Below, piece after piece: positions 24,518 through 33,001 of a stretch of 64,000 nucleotides of DNA; the first letter of the stretch is position 1, and each line of letters opens with the position of its first letter. Location of the stretch: NCBI GenBank assembly GCA_016191435.1, contig JACPOQ010000035.1, forward strand, positions 124,001 to 188,000. The letters are read 5' to 3'. Position numbers and translations under genes: made by a program. The notes under the pieces are model-generated. The model did not search any database. It saw only the letters and a program-made list of their open reading frames with translations, and was not told the origin of the DNA. The DNA comes from Chloroflexota bacterium (GTDB taxonomy: Bacteria > Chloroflexota > Dehalococcoidia > Tepidiformales > Tepidiformaceae).

Positions 24518-25750
24518 ATGACCCACACCGACATCAAGATGTACGGGACGAGCTGGTGCAGCGATTGCAAGCGCGCCAAGAAGTTCTTCGGCGAACAGCG
24601 CGTCCACTATGACTTCATCGATATCGATGGCGACGCCGAGGGCCTCGCCGTCGTGGAGCGGGTGAACAACGGCAAGCACATCATCCCCGTGCTCGTTTTC
24701 GAAGACGGCTCGACGCTCGTCGAGCCATCAAACGCCCAGCTCGCCGCGAAGCTCGGCGTCCAGACGGCCGCGAAGAGCCGCTTCTACGACCTCATCGTCA
24801 TCGGCAGCGGCCCCGCCGGTCTCACTGCGGCGCTCTACGCCGCGCGCGAGGGCATCGAAACGCTGGTGATCGAGCGCGGCGGCGTGGGCGGCCAAGCGGG
24901 CATCACCGAGCGGCTCGATAACTTCCCCGGCTTCCCCGATGGCATCACCGGCTCCGAGTTCGCCGACCGCCTCCGCGCCCAGGCTGAGCGCTTCGGCGTG
25001 GAGATCCTCGCGGCGCAGGAAGTCTCCGGCATCGCACTCGATGGCGATTACCGCTGCGTCCGCACGGCCGACGGCAACGAATATCGCTCGTGGGCCGTGC
25101 TTCTGGCGCTCGGGTCAACCTACCGCCGTCTCGGCATTCCCGGCGAAGAGGACTTCATCGGTGCCGGCGTGCACTTCTGCGCGACCTGCGATGGCGCCTT
25201 CTACCGCGGCGAAGAAGTGCTGGTCATCGGAGGCGGCAATTCCGCCGGCGAGGAGAGCATCTTCCTCACGAAGTTCGCGAGCAAAGTCACCATCATCACC
25301 CGCGACCCGCAACTGAGTGCGAGCAAAGTCGTGGTCGAAAAAGTCGCGGAGAACCCGAACATCACCGTCATGACCGGCACGTCGCCGGTCGAGTTCCGGG
25401 GCGATTCGAAACTTCAGTCGGTCGTCGTGAAGAATGGCGAGACAGGCGAAAGCACTGAGCTGAAGCCGGGCGGAGTGTTCGTCTTCATCGGCCTCTCGCC
25501 AAACACGAAGCTCGTCCAGGGTCTCGTCGCACTCGATGGCGCCGGATTCATCACCACCGGGCCGGACCTCCAGACCAGCACGCCGGGCCTTTTCGCCGCC
25601 GGCGATGTGCGCGCCGGCAGCACCAAGCAGGCGGCCTCTGCCGCGGGCGAAGGCGCCGCCGCCGCGCTCGGCATGCGCCGCTACCTGGAGCCGTTCGCCG
25701 GCATGCGCCCCGCCGCCGCCGACACGGTCATGGTCGACGCGATGCCCTGA
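24518..25750 (+). CDS. Glutaredoxin-thioredoxin reductase fusion
   Basis: The 410-residue protein joins an N-terminal glutaredoxin/NrdH-like domain (about 1-85, redox Cys14-S-D-Cys17 in SWCSDC) to a full flavin disulfide reductase of the TrxB type. The reductase part has the FAD motif GSGPAG (96-101), the redox pair CATCD (Cys221 and Cys224), the NADPH motif VIGGGNSAGEE, and the closing FAAGDVRAGSTKQAASAAGEGAAAA. Electrons would pass from NADPH through FAD and CATC to the attached glutaredoxin. The ATG at 24518 follows GAGAGGGG. The GGGNSA motif is the usual TrxB form. Confidence 0.9.
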   Translation: MTHTDIKMYGTSWCSDCKRAKKFFGEQRVHYDFIDIDGDAEGLAVVERVNNGKHIIPVLVFEDGSTLVEPSNAQLAAKLGVQTAAKSRFYDLIVIGSGPAGLTAALYAAREGIETLVIERGGVGGQAGITERLDNFPGFPDGITGSEFADRLRAQAERFGVEILAAQEVSGIALDGDYRCVRTADGNEYRSWAVLLALGSTYRRLGIPGEEDFIGAGVHFCATCDGAFYRGEEVLVIGGGNSAGEESIFLTKFASKVTIITRDPQLSASKVVVEKVAENPNITVMTGTSPVEFRGDSKLQSVVVKNGETGESTELKPGGVFVFIGLSPNTKLVQGLVALDGAGFITTGPDLQTSTPGLFAAGDVRAGSTKQAASAAGEGAAAALGMRRYLEPFAGMRPAAADTVMVDAMP

Positions 25751-25752
25751 AC

Positions 25753-25776
25753 CGTGAATCGTGAATGGTGAATCGC
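25753..25776. repeat. 7-base word repeated three times
   Basis: CGTGAAT, CGTGAAT and GGTGAAT lie in tandem at 25753-25773, followed by CGC, just after the reductase stop. The same GTGAATCG word occurs in the moaB-trmD spacer at 3783-3816. Confidence 0.75.
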
Positions 25777-25793
25777 CCGCGCGCAGTGGCGCC

Positions 25794-27086
25794 TCAACGC
25801 GCGCCCGCGTCCCGCAGCATCTTCAGGAACTCGTTGTCGCCCTGCAGCGCTTCCAGCTTGGGGTCGCCCGCGGCCTCGCGTGCGTATTGCGGGTCGATCT
25901 GCAGCGCCCGACGCAGTCGCCGCAACGCCTCGGCTTTGTTGCCCAGCACTGCCGCCGCCTGGCCTGCGCCATAGTGTGCGGCCGCGTCCTCCGCATCCAG
26001 GAACGCTGCCTCCTGGAAGTCCACCAGCGCCGCCGAGGGGTCGCCTCCGTGGAGGTGCGCCAGCCCGCGATTGACCATGACCGTCGTATCCGCCGGGTCG
26101 GCGGCGAGCGCCTGGTCGAAGTCGCGCAACGCCGCATCGTAGTTCGCCCGGTACAGGTGCAGCATGCCGCGATTGTTGAGCGCGTCGGCGTCGTTCGGCT
26201 GCAGGAGCAACGCCTGGTCGTAGTCGCTGAGCGCGGCGTCGTACTCGCCGGCGCGCGTGCGTGCGTTCGCGCGGTTGTAATACCCGGCCGTCAGCCGCGG
26301 GTCTGTCTCCAGCGCCCGCGTGTAGCGCTCGATCGCCAGGGCGTACTGCCCGACGTTGAAGTAGACGTTCCCCTCGTCGAGATATGATTCGGCATCCCGG
26401 CCTGCGAACGGCGCCACCGGCTGCGGCATCACGTCGGCCAGCGCCTCCTCGATGATCCCCGGAAGCGACCCCGCGGGCGCGGTCGCGACGGGCTCCGGTT
26501 CGGCGGGCGCGGCCGCGCTCTCGATGGCCGCCGCCACCTCACCTTCGATGGCCCGCCCGACCACCTCGGGCAGCGTGTCCTCGGTCGCCGTCACCTGCGG
26601 CGGCGACGTTCCGACCGGTGGCGCTGGCGTAGGCAGTGGTTCCGGCTTCAGCGCTTCGACGATGGGGTCGAACATCGGCGTCTCGCCGGGCGAGCTGCCT
26701 CGGACTGCGGCCGCTGCCTCCGGAGGCGATGGGCGCTCGGTGACGGGGGCGAAGTGCGGGGCGGGTGCGGGCACTGCCGGGTCGAACCAGCCCGCTGACG
26801 GCTCCACGGCCGGCTCTTCGACTTCCACGTCCCTTGCGCCTGGCGCCACCGGTTCCGGCTCCGGCGCCATCGGCATATCGACGGCCTCCGCGCCCGCGGG
26901 GATGGGCTCGTCTCCGGGCGTTGGCTCCTCGGCCGCCGGCGGCGCGACGGGTTCGACCGCCGGGGGGTGCCACACCGGCGTCGAATCCCACGTGGCCGGT
27001 TCCGCCCGCTTCCGCATCCGCACGATCAATGCCGCAACCGCCGAGACCAGGGCCACCAGCAGCAGGATGCGCAGCAACTTCTTCAC
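25794..27086 (-). CDS. Membrane-anchored TPR-repeat protein
   Basis: The 430-residue protein has an N-terminal membrane helix (about 4-24, LLRILLLVALVSAVAALIV), a long Pro/Ala/Glu-rich linker to about residue 225, and then about five tetratricopeptide repeats. The repeats are visible as YLDEGNVYFNVGQYALAIERYTRAL, AGYYNRANARTRAGEYDAALSDYDQAL-type units with the TPR pattern, separated by 34 residues. It probably scaffolds other proteins at the membrane. Its start overlaps the upstream gene by 4 bases, so the pair is translated together. Confidence 0.8.
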   Translation of the reverse strand: MKKLLRILLLVALVSAVAALIVRMRKRAEPATWDSTPVWHPPAVEPVAPPAAEEPTPGDEPIPAGAEAVDMPMAPEPEPVAPGARDVEVEEPAVEPSAGWFDPAVPAPAPHFAPVTERPSPPEAAAAVRGSSPGETPMFDPIVEALKPEPLPTPAPPVGTSPPQVTATEDTLPEVVGRAIEGEVAAAIESAAAPAEPEPVATAPAGSLPGIIEEALADVMPQPVAPFAGRDAESYLDEGNVYFNVGQYALAIERYTRALETDPRLTAGYYNRANARTRAGEYDAALSDYDQALLLQPNDADALNNRGMLHLYRANYDAALRDFDQALAADPADTTVMVNRGLAHLHGGDPSAALVDFQEAAFLDAEDAAAHYGAGQAAAVLGNKAEALRRLRRALQIDPQYAREAAGDPKLEALQGDNEFLKMLRDAGAR

Positions 27087-27478
27087 GTGTCCTCGCGTTC
27101 CAATAGATGTTCAGTCACCGCGACGAGCCCATTGTAGGCGTACACGATGTAGTCCCGGGGGTGCAGGTCGAGCTTCTTCTTCGTCTCTTTGCGCGCCGTC
27201 ACCGGGTCCCACGAGCCGGTCAGCTCGATCGCGTCGTGGTCGATGCCCATCTCGAGCTCGTAAAGCTCGCCGTCTTCGCACACCACCACGCAGCCCCGGT
27301 CGACATCGGCGGCGACGCCCTCCTCGCACTCGATGGCGTTCGTGAAGAGCGCGTTCGGGAACGGCGGGAACGGGTCAAGCTCGGCGCAGGCTTCCTGCAA
27401 CAACTGCCGAAGCTGCTGCGCCGTGCGTTCGAGCACGACATCCGCCTGGGCCTTCCGCAGCATCGGGTCGCCAGCCAT
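27083..27478 (-). CDS. Conserved-looking protein of unknown function
   Basis: This 131-residue protein is not recognised. It is soluble and acidic in the middle (GCVVVCEDGELYELEMGIDHD), preceded by a helical N-terminus (TAQQLRQLLQEACAEL) with a Pro-rich segment (PFPPFPNALF) and ended by KLDLHPRDYIVYAYNGLVAVTEHL. Its last 4 bases overlap the TPR protein start, so the two likely work together. A TATTGT hexamer lies six bases before the ATG and TATACT slightly further up. Confidence 0.6.
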   Translation of the reverse strand: MAGDPMLRKAQADVVLERTAQQLRQLLQEACAELDPFPPFPNALFTNAIECEEGVAADVDRGCVVVCEDGELYELEMGIDHDAIELTGSWDPVTARKETKKKLDLHPRDYIVYAYNGLVAVTEHLLEREDT

Positions 27479-27495
27479 CTCAGCACAATAGTATA
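27479..27495 (-). promoter_or_regulatory. Candidate leaderless promoter of the unknown-TPR gene pair
   Basis: On the minus strand TATACT (27490-27495) is a good -10 and overlaps TATTGT (27485-27490), which lies six bases before the ATG at 27478. Either would place the start of transcription within about 0-5 bases of the start codon. No Shine-Dalgarno is visible. Confidence 0.5.
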
Positions 27496-27680
27496 AAGGA
27501 TTAAGCAGCTACGCACACAGCCGCCACGCTCTGCATTTTTGACCCCGGCCGAACGAGCATAGCGTCCGTCTATGCCTTCCTCGGCTCCCATAACCTTCAC
27601 AGCACTCGCAGCCCACAGTACACTCCTACCACGTCCGGCTCGTCCCTCAGTTCGATGCATCAAGGACCAAGGATTCTCTC

Positions 27681-28856
27681 GTGGAAGACGTTGTCATCAC
27701 CAGCGGCGTGCGCACCGCCATCGGCAAGTTCCAGGGCTCGCTCGCCGATGTCCCCGCCTCGGATCTCGGCGCTACCGTCATCCGGGAAGCCGTCTCGCGC
27801 GCCGGCATCGACCCCGACCGCGTCGACTCGGTGGTCATGGGCATCGTCGGCCAGGTGGCCGAAGACGCCTATCTCTCCCGCCACTCAACCGTGAAGGCCG
27901 GCCTCCCGATCGGCACTCCCGCGATGAACGTCAACCGCATCTGCGGCAGCGGCCTCGAAGCCATCAACACCGCCTCCCGCCTCATCCAGAGCGGCGACGC
28001 CGATGTCGTCGTCGCCGGCGGCGCCGAAAACATGACGCGCATGCCCTTCTACCTGCGCAAGGCCCGCACCGGCTACCGCCTCGGCCACGACGCCATCGAA
28101 GACGGCATCATCCATCTGCTCAGCGACCCCTTCAAGGGCTACCACATGGGCATCACCGCTGAGAACCTGGCCGAGCAGTTCGAAGTAACGCGCGCGGCCC
28201 AGGATGAGTTCTCCGCCGAGAGCCAACGCCGCGCGATCAGTGCCATCGAAGCAGGCCGCTTCAAGGAACAGATCGTCCCAATCACCGTCAAGGTCGGGCG
28301 CGAAGAGAAGGTCTTCGATACCGACGAGCACCCCCGCGCGACCACCGTCGAGGCGCTCGCGAAAATGCGCCCGGCCTTCAAGGAAGGCGGCATGGTGACG
28401 GCCGGCAACGCCAGCGGCATCAACGATGGCGCCTCGGCGGTCGTCCTCATGAGCGCCTCGAAGGCGAAGGAATTGGGCGCAACGCCACGCATGCGCATCG
28501 TCGCCCGCGCCGAAGCCGGCGTGGATCCGGCGATCATGGGCAGCGGCCCCATCCCGGCCATCCGAAAAGTGCTCGAAAAAGCGCAGATGACGATGGACCA
28601 GGTCGATGTCATCGAACTGAACGAGGCGTTCGCCAGCGTCTCCTGCGCCTGCGCCAGCGAACTTTCGCTGGACCCGGACAAGACGAACCCGAACGGCGGC
28701 GCCATCGCCCTCGGCCACCCCATCGGCGCCACAGGCTCCATCCTGACAGTCAAGCTCATGCACGAGCTCGAACGCACCGGGGGCCGCTTCGGCATCGTCA
28801 GCCTCTGCATCGGTGGCGGCCAGGGCATCGCCACCATCTTCGAGCGCCTCGGGTGA
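27681..28856 (+). CDS. Acetyl-CoA acetyltransferase (thiolase)
   Basis: This 391-residue type II thiolase condenses two acyl-CoA units or cleaves 3-ketoacyl-CoA. The nucleophile is Cys88 in NRICGSGLEA, and the other two active-site residues are His346 (IALGHPIGATG) and Cys376 (SLCIGGGQG). GNASGINDGASA is the pantetheine-loop region. The start is a GTG preceded by AAGGAT, which could be read as a ribosome site or as a -10 six bases upstream. Other fatty-acid-type CoA enzymes are at 50091-56542, not adjacent. The IS630 element lies just downstream. Confidence 0.93.
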   Translation: MEDVVITSGVRTAIGKFQGSLADVPASDLGATVIREAVSRAGIDPDRVDSVVMGIVGQVAEDAYLSRHSTVKAGLPIGTPAMNVNRICGSGLEAINTASRLIQSGDADVVVAGGAENMTRMPFYLRKARTGYRLGHDAIEDGIIHLLSDPFKGYHMGITAENLAEQFEVTRAAQDEFSAESQRRAISAIEAGRFKEQIVPITVKVGREEKVFDTDEHPRATTVEALAKMRPAFKEGGMVTAGNASGINDGASAVVLMSASKAKELGATPRMRIVARAEAGVDPAIMGSGPIPAIRKVLEKAQMTMDQVDVIELNEAFASVSCACASELSLDPDKTNPNGGAIALGHPIGATGSILTVKLMHELERTGGRFGIVSLCIGGGQGIATIFERLG

Positions 28857-28860
28857 GGAA

Positions 28861-28892
28861 GTGCTGAGTCCTGAGGTCGGCTTCCTCAGCAC
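28861..28892 (+). terminator. Hairpin after the thiolase gene
   Basis: GTGCTGAG (28861-28868) and CTCAGCAC (28885-28892) form an 8-base stem 4 bases after the thiolase stop. There is no U-tract; the IS630 element begins two bases later and may have removed what followed. Confidence 0.4.
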
Positions 28893-28894
28893 TA

Positions 28895-28926
28895 AGTCGC
28901 CCGGCACAGGATAGAGCGAGGGAATT
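28895..28926. repeat. Left terminal inverted repeat of the IS630 element
   Basis: It begins AGTCGCCCGGCACAGG and ends GAGGGAATT. All 32 bases match the right end (30109-30140) in inverse orientation. The transposase stop overlaps its last two bases. Confidence 0.95.
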
Positions 28927-30062
28927 AAGCGGCATCGGTGGAGTCGAGTTGGGAATTCGCCATGATGCGGGCGACGGAGGCGGAGCGCCAGTTAAAGGGA
29001 TGGGCGTTGGCGTTCCACCGCGCGATGAAGGCGATGATCTGCTCGCACATGGCCGCCGCTGAGGCGAAGTTGGCGGTGCGGAGGAGCTTGCGCTGGATGA
29101 TGCCGAACCACTGCTCCACCTGGTTCAGCCAGGAGCAGTGGATTGGCGTGAAGTGGAAGTGGAAGCGGGGATGGAGCGCGAGCCAGGCGGCGGCGGCTTT
29201 GCTTTTGTGCACGCGCAGGTTGTCGAGCACGACGTGGACGGCCGTCACGGAGTCCGGGATGGTGGCATCGAGTGCGTCCAGGGCGGCAAGGAACTCGACT
29301 GCACGTTTGCGTCGCGTGAGCCAGCCATAGACGGCGCCTTCGCGGGTGTCGAATGCGGCGAGGAGGTTGAAGGCCCCGGCGCGCTCATACTCCGCTTCGA
29401 CGCGCACGGGCTGGCCCGGTGCCGCGCCGAGGGTGGGGGCACAGCGCGGTCGCGGCTGAATGTTGGTCTTCTCGTCGAAGCAAAAGACGCGCTCGTCGCT
29501 CCGGAGGGTGCGTTGGTAGAGGTCGAGGATCAGTGTGACCAGGGCTTTGAAGGCCTCGTCGCGCGGCACCTTGGGAGATAACCAGGAGTGCACCCGCCAT
29601 GGCGCGAGTGCGTGTTGGCGGAGAATGCGCCGCACGGTCTCGTGCGAGATGCTGCGGACGACCCCGCTCGCCACGAGTTCGCGGGCGAGTTCGCGGCAGT
29701 CCCATTGGCTGAGGGGGACGCCGCGTTCTTCAGGCAGTTCGCAAGCGAGCTTGACCGTGAATACGGCGACTTCCGGGGGGGAAAACGGGCTTTCGCCCCC
29801 GTCCTGGAAGGTCGTTTAGGCCGGCCAGGCCGCGCGCCCTGAAGCGCTTCACCCACTCCCGTAGCATCGTTTCGCCGAGGCCGACCTGCGCTTCAATCTG
29901 CGGGACGGTGGCGCCTTCGGCCCACAGCAAGACTGCCCGCGCACGTCTCCAGAGTCGTACTTCCACCAGCCCGGAACGGCCAATGGCCTCAAGTTCCGCG
30001 CGCTGGTCCGCCGTCAGGGTGAGGACAATGCTCTTCTTGCGACCTCGCACGAACGCCTCCAA
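28925..30062 (-). CDS. IS630-family DDE transposase, two frames joined at a C7 run
   Basis: The N-terminal part (30062 down to about 29782) is a helix-turn-helix region with LWRRARAVLLWAEG and LGETMLREWVKRF. It continues in another frame as EVAVFTVKLACELPEE, then LVASGVVRSISHETVRRIL, to the stop at 28925. The join is at seven C on the coding strand (29775-29781); reading six C restores VFPPEV. The DDE residues are in FDEKTN, VVLDNLRVH and NQVEQWFG, all intact. So either slippage expresses it, as in some IS families, or a single inserted base inactivated it. It lies fully inside the inverted repeats. Confidence 0.85.
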
Positions 30063-30108
30063 GCACCCGTCACCAGGACCATCATGCCATACTGATCACT
30101 TGCTCAGC

Positions 30109-30140
30109 AATTCCCTCGCTCTATCCTGTGCCGGGCGACT
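30109..30140. repeat. Right terminal inverted repeat of the IS630 element
   Basis: This is the 32-base exact reverse complement of 28895-28926. The transposase start is 47 bases inside it. Confidence 0.95.
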
Positions 30141-30150
30141 CAGCACTCCC

Positions 30151-30948
30151 TCACGCCGCGATGGTCGGCGCGAGCCGTGCGCTGCGGCGGGGCACGTAGC
30201 CAGGGTCCAGCGGCACCTCCCAGAGGTTCCAGTAGCCACTTTCCCACTGCGCCTTGCCGATGCCCCATTGCCGGTACCGGAGCCGGCGGCGTTCGACGAT
30301 CGCCCGCTGGATGTGCCATGGCAACTGCTCCAGCGGCGCGGCGGGCAGTGGCGGGCTCCCGCCATAGCGCCCTTCGTTCGGGCGCAGCTCCCGGTTGAGC
30401 TCGCGCTGCAGCGCCCAGATCACGAGCTTGATGTGCTCGTCCGGGACGGGTTCGATCCCCGCATCGATGCCCGGGTAGTACATCCCCGGGTTATCGAACG
30501 CTTCGAGCGCCTCGCGGATGTCTTCGTTGATTTCGTCACCGAGGTCCTGGAGCGCCGGGGGCAGGTCGGGGTCCCGCGCCGTCCACTGGTGTTCCGGAGG
30601 GATCTCCCGCAGGAGCGCCCGCGGATGGCCCAGCCGCAGCGGCAGCATCGAAAGCGTCTGCCGCACCGCCTCCATCTCGGCCGCGCCCTCGACGCGCGCC
30701 AGCAGCTCGCCGTAGGCGATCGGCCGGCCTGCCGCGATGAATGGCTGGTGCGTGTCGCGCAGCGCGACCGATCCCGTCGATGGGTCGATGCAATGGATCA
30801 GTGTCGCGAACACCCGCAGCCGCCTCCCGGGGCTCGGGTCCACGCGGCTCGGGTCGAACGCGCTCACCTGGCGCGCAGCGAGCGGCGCGAACGCGGGCGG
30901 GGCAGTCCCCTGCTGCCCGTAGCCAGGTTCGAACCAGAGGCCGGCCAT
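30151..30948 (-). CDS. Protein of unknown function, third gene of a cassette
   Basis: The 265-residue product is not recognised. No membrane segment or signal peptide is seen. It has Trp/Tyr-rich ends (MAGLWFEPGYGQQ at the start; GYWNLWEVPLDPGYVP near the end), a Pro-rich centre and an acidic helix (LGDEINEDIREALEAF). The ATG at 30948 is two bases downstream of the TAA of the 47-codon gene before it (TAACATG), which suggests coupled translation; an alternative ATG would add 11 residues. The IS630 element begins 10 bases after its stop. Confidence 0.55.
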   Translation of the reverse strand: MAGLWFEPGYGQQGTAPPAFAPLAARQVSAFDPSRVDPSPGRRLRVFATLIHCIDPSTGSVALRDTHQPFIAAGRPIAYGELLARVEGAAEMEAVRQTLSMLPLRLGHPRALLREIPPEHQWTARDPDLPPALQDLGDEINEDIREALEAFDNPGMYYPGIDAGIEPVPDEHIKLVIWALQRELNRELRPNEGRYGGSPPLPAAPLEQLPWHIQRAIVERRRLRYRQWGIGKAQWESGYWNLWEVPLDPGYVPRRSARLAPTIAA

Positions 30949-30949
30949 G

Positions 30950-31093
30950 TTAGGGCGCCACGTCCGGCGAGGCCCCTTCACGCCGCTGCTGAGGACAAAT
31001 GCGCGCCGGGTCGGTGAAGCGCTCCGGCCACGGGCTCGTCGATGGGGCGATGCCGGGCGTTGTCGTGATCGGTGTCGTCGTTGGGTTCGCCAT
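30950..31093 (-). CDS. Small Pro/Thr-rich protein, second gene of a cassette
   Basis: A 47-residue frame starts at an ATG at 31093 with GGAGGATAGG directly upstream. It ends in the TAA that touches the next ATG. The N-terminus is Thr/Pro-rich (MANPTTTPITTTPGIAPS) and the C-terminus is charged (ERFTDPARICPQQRREG). The tight spacing, 4 bases after the stop of the first gene and 1 base before the third, is the main evidence that it is translated. It is not recognised as any family. Confidence 0.5.
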   Translation of the reverse strand: MANPTTTPITTTPGIAPSTSPWPERFTDPARICPQQRREGASPDVAP

Positions 31094-31097
31094 GGTC

Positions 31098-31514
31098 CTA
31101 TCCTCCATTCATCTTGCGCAGGCGTTCCTGCACTTCATCGCGCGTCATCGCCCGCGGCTCATTGGCCGTCGCGGATTCCCCATCCGCGATCGCCTGCCGT
31201 GCACGGTAGGACTTGAGCAGCACGCTCTTGCCGATCGGCGCCCCGCTCGGCGATTTCGCCGCCTGCGGCACGCAATAGTCGATCACCAGGCAATCGCTCC
31301 ACGTGAGGATCAGCGCCGCCTCGCCCAGCGCGTGCTCGTCGCAGCGAAGAATGCTCTCCGCGATCTGGTCATTGAGGTCGTGGCTCGCCGGGGCGTGGCG
31401 CCACTGCTCGTGTTGTTGTGCTTCGTGGCGCACCACCGATTGCAGAAGCCACAGTTCCTCCTGGCTGAATACCGCGGTGGCCGTCCGGTCGGCGAGAGGT
31501 TCTCTGGTGGCCAA
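31098..31514 (-). CDS. Protein of unknown function, first gene of a cassette
   Basis: The 138-residue soluble protein is not recognised. It is His/Gln-rich in the middle (LLQSVVRHEAQQHEQW), followed by helical and charged segments (LNDQIAESILRCDEHALGEAALIL), and ends ...TRDEVQERLRKMNGG. The start is a TTG with GGGAG eight bases upstream; an in-frame stop at 31548-31550 excludes a much longer form and there is no ATG in between. It heads a run of three closely packed genes reading toward the IS630 element. Confidence 0.55.
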   Translation of the reverse strand: MATREPLADRTATAVFSQEELWLLQSVVRHEAQQHEQWRHAPASHDLNDQIAESILRCDEHALGEAALILTWSDCLVIDYCVPQAAKSPSGAPIGKSVLLKSYRARQAIADGESATANEPRAMTRDEVQERLRKMNGG

Positions 31515-31771
31515 TTGGCTGCTCCCGAGGGAGAAGAGGAATAGTGGTCAGGCCTTCTCGATCTGCGTCTAGCATTCCGCTGATGGGTTCGGTCAAACGT
31601 AACGGAATTGCGATGACCATTGCGTATACATGACAATCTCGTTCGGGCACGGCTGCCGAACCACCGTGGCGTCATGGGCGATCGCGGATGCGCGGGACTG
31701 CTTTACCGGCTCCATCGCAGCGCCACCCTCCACCATCCCCGGCCGCGGGAGCGCCCAACCGGCAAACCCCC

Positions 31772-31783
31772 CATACTACGGCG
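31772..31783 (+). promoter_or_regulatory. Possible leaderless promoter of the membrane GT2
   Basis: CATACT (31772-31777) followed by ACGGCG and the ATG at 31784 repeats the hexamer-N6-start spacing, with C in place of the first T. Confidence 0.3.
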
Positions 31784-33001
31784 ATGCGGCCGATCCTCAG
31801 GTTTGGACGGGCGGTGCTCCTCATCGTGCAGGCCGTGTCCGTTGCCGTCTCGCTCTACCAGTCGGCGGTCATGCTGGCGGGCCGATTGCGCAAGCCCTCG
31901 CCGCCCGTCCCGCCGCCGCTGCTTCCCTCGTTTGCGCTGCTCATCTGCGCGCGCAACGAAGAGGCGGTCGTCGAAGGGCTGATCCGTGGGCTGCTCGAAC
32001 AGGAGTACCCCGGGATCCTGCGGGAGGTCGTGCTGGTCGCGCACAACTGCGACGACGCCACCGCCGCCATCGGCCGCGCTACCGGCGCCCGCGTCATCGA
32101 GGTCACGGGCGCGCCCGGGAAGGCGGCCGCCATGGCCGCCGGCCTCGCAGGCATCGATGACCGCATCGACTTCGTCGGAATCTTCGATGCCGATTCGCGC
32201 GTCCCGCCGGGGCTCCTGGCGGCGGTGGCCCGCGTCAGCGCCGGTGAGGTGTGCCTGCAGGTGGAAACCATGCCCCGCCGCACGAACGACTGGCTTGCCA
32301 CCGGCTATGGCCTCGGCCGGCGCGCCCGCAACCTGTTCTGGTGGCGCCCCCGCGAACGGCTCGGCCTCGGGACCACCTTCAGCGGGAGCGGCTATTTCAT
32401 CCCCCCGCCCCTCCTCCGCGAACTCCTGCAGGGACTCCACACCATCACCGAAGACCTGGAATTGACTGCCCGCCTCTACGCCCGCGGCCAGCGCGTCACC
32501 TACGTTTCGGCCACGCAAATCCAGGTCGAGGAGCCGCACGGTTTTGGCACTTCGCTGCGGCAGCGCTCACGCTGGGTCCGCGGACATTTCGGTGTCCTCC
32601 GCCACTACGGCCTCCCGCTGGTGCGCCAGGCCGCCGCCGGCGACATCCGCGCCTTCGACCTCGGGCTCTACCTCCTTTTCCCAACGCGCGTGCTCACGCG
32701 CACGGGCGTAACCGTTTCGTTCTTCCTCAGCGTGCTCGGCACGCCCATCGCGTTGCCGCGCCTCCCGGTGCTGCTGGCGATGGGCGGCGAATGGGTGCTG
32801 CCCACGACCATCGCTATCCGCGCGCGCCTTGTCCCGCTGAGTCTCGGCGGCCTCGAGGCCGCGGTCCGTCACGGCCTCCTCAGCCTGCTCTGGTTCCCGA
32901 TCGGCCTCTGGGCGCTCGTCACCCCCGGGCGCCGGACATGGGAGGCCATGCCACGCCACCCGTTGGAGGAGAGCGATGCCTACGCCCCGAATGCCCGGTA
33001 A
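31784..33001 (+). CDS. Membrane glycosyltransferase, family 2
   Basis: This 405-residue GT2 enzyme has an N-terminal membrane helix (about 8-30), then the GT-A domain: FALLICARNEEAVVEGLI, the metal-binding FDADSRVPPG, the acceptor-region ED (TITEDLELTARL) and the processive-type QRSRWVRG motif. Three or more C-terminal hydrophobic segments follow (after about residue 300). Such enzymes add or polymerise sugars at the membrane. The ATG at 31784 has no Shine-Dalgarno but a CATACT element six bases away. The next gene overlaps its end by 26 bases, so they are expressed together. Confidence 0.88.
   Translation: MRPILRFGRAVLLIVQAVSVAVSLYQSAVMLAGRLRKPSPPVPPPLLPSFALLICARNEEAVVEGLIRGLLEQEYPGILREVVLVAHNCDDATAAIGRATGARVIEVTGAPGKAAAMAAGLAGIDDRIDFVGIFDADSRVPPGLLAAVARVSAGEVCLQVETMPRRTNDWLATGYGLGRRARNLFWWRPRERLGLGTTFSGSGYFIPPPLLRELLQGLHTITEDLELTARLYARGQRVTYVSATQIQVEEPHGFGTSLRQRSRWVRGHFGVLRHYGLPLVRQAAAGDIRAFDLGLYLLFPTRVLTRTGVTVSFFLSVLGTPIALPRLPVLLAMGGEWVLPTTIAIRARLVPLSLGGLEAAVRHGLLSLLWFPIGLWALVTPGRRTWEAMPRHPLEESDAYAPNAR

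Larger units (their letters stand above)
28895..30140 (-). mobile_element. IS630-family insertion sequence
   Basis: The 1246-base element is bounded by 32-base perfect inverted repeats and carries one transposase on the minus strand. A TA dinucleotide, the IS630 target, is at 28893-28894 on the left; the matching right position reads CA (30141-30142), so the duplication may have mutated. The element sits between the thiolase hairpin and an unknown gene, without interrupting either. The 9-base word CTCAGCACT is found at both edges (28885-28893 and 30139-30147). Confidence 0.9.

Noticed and set aside
30920-30945. GGTTCGAACC resembling a tRNA T-arm
   Set aside because: It lies inside a coding frame, and no acceptor stem, anticodon arm or D-arm surrounds it.
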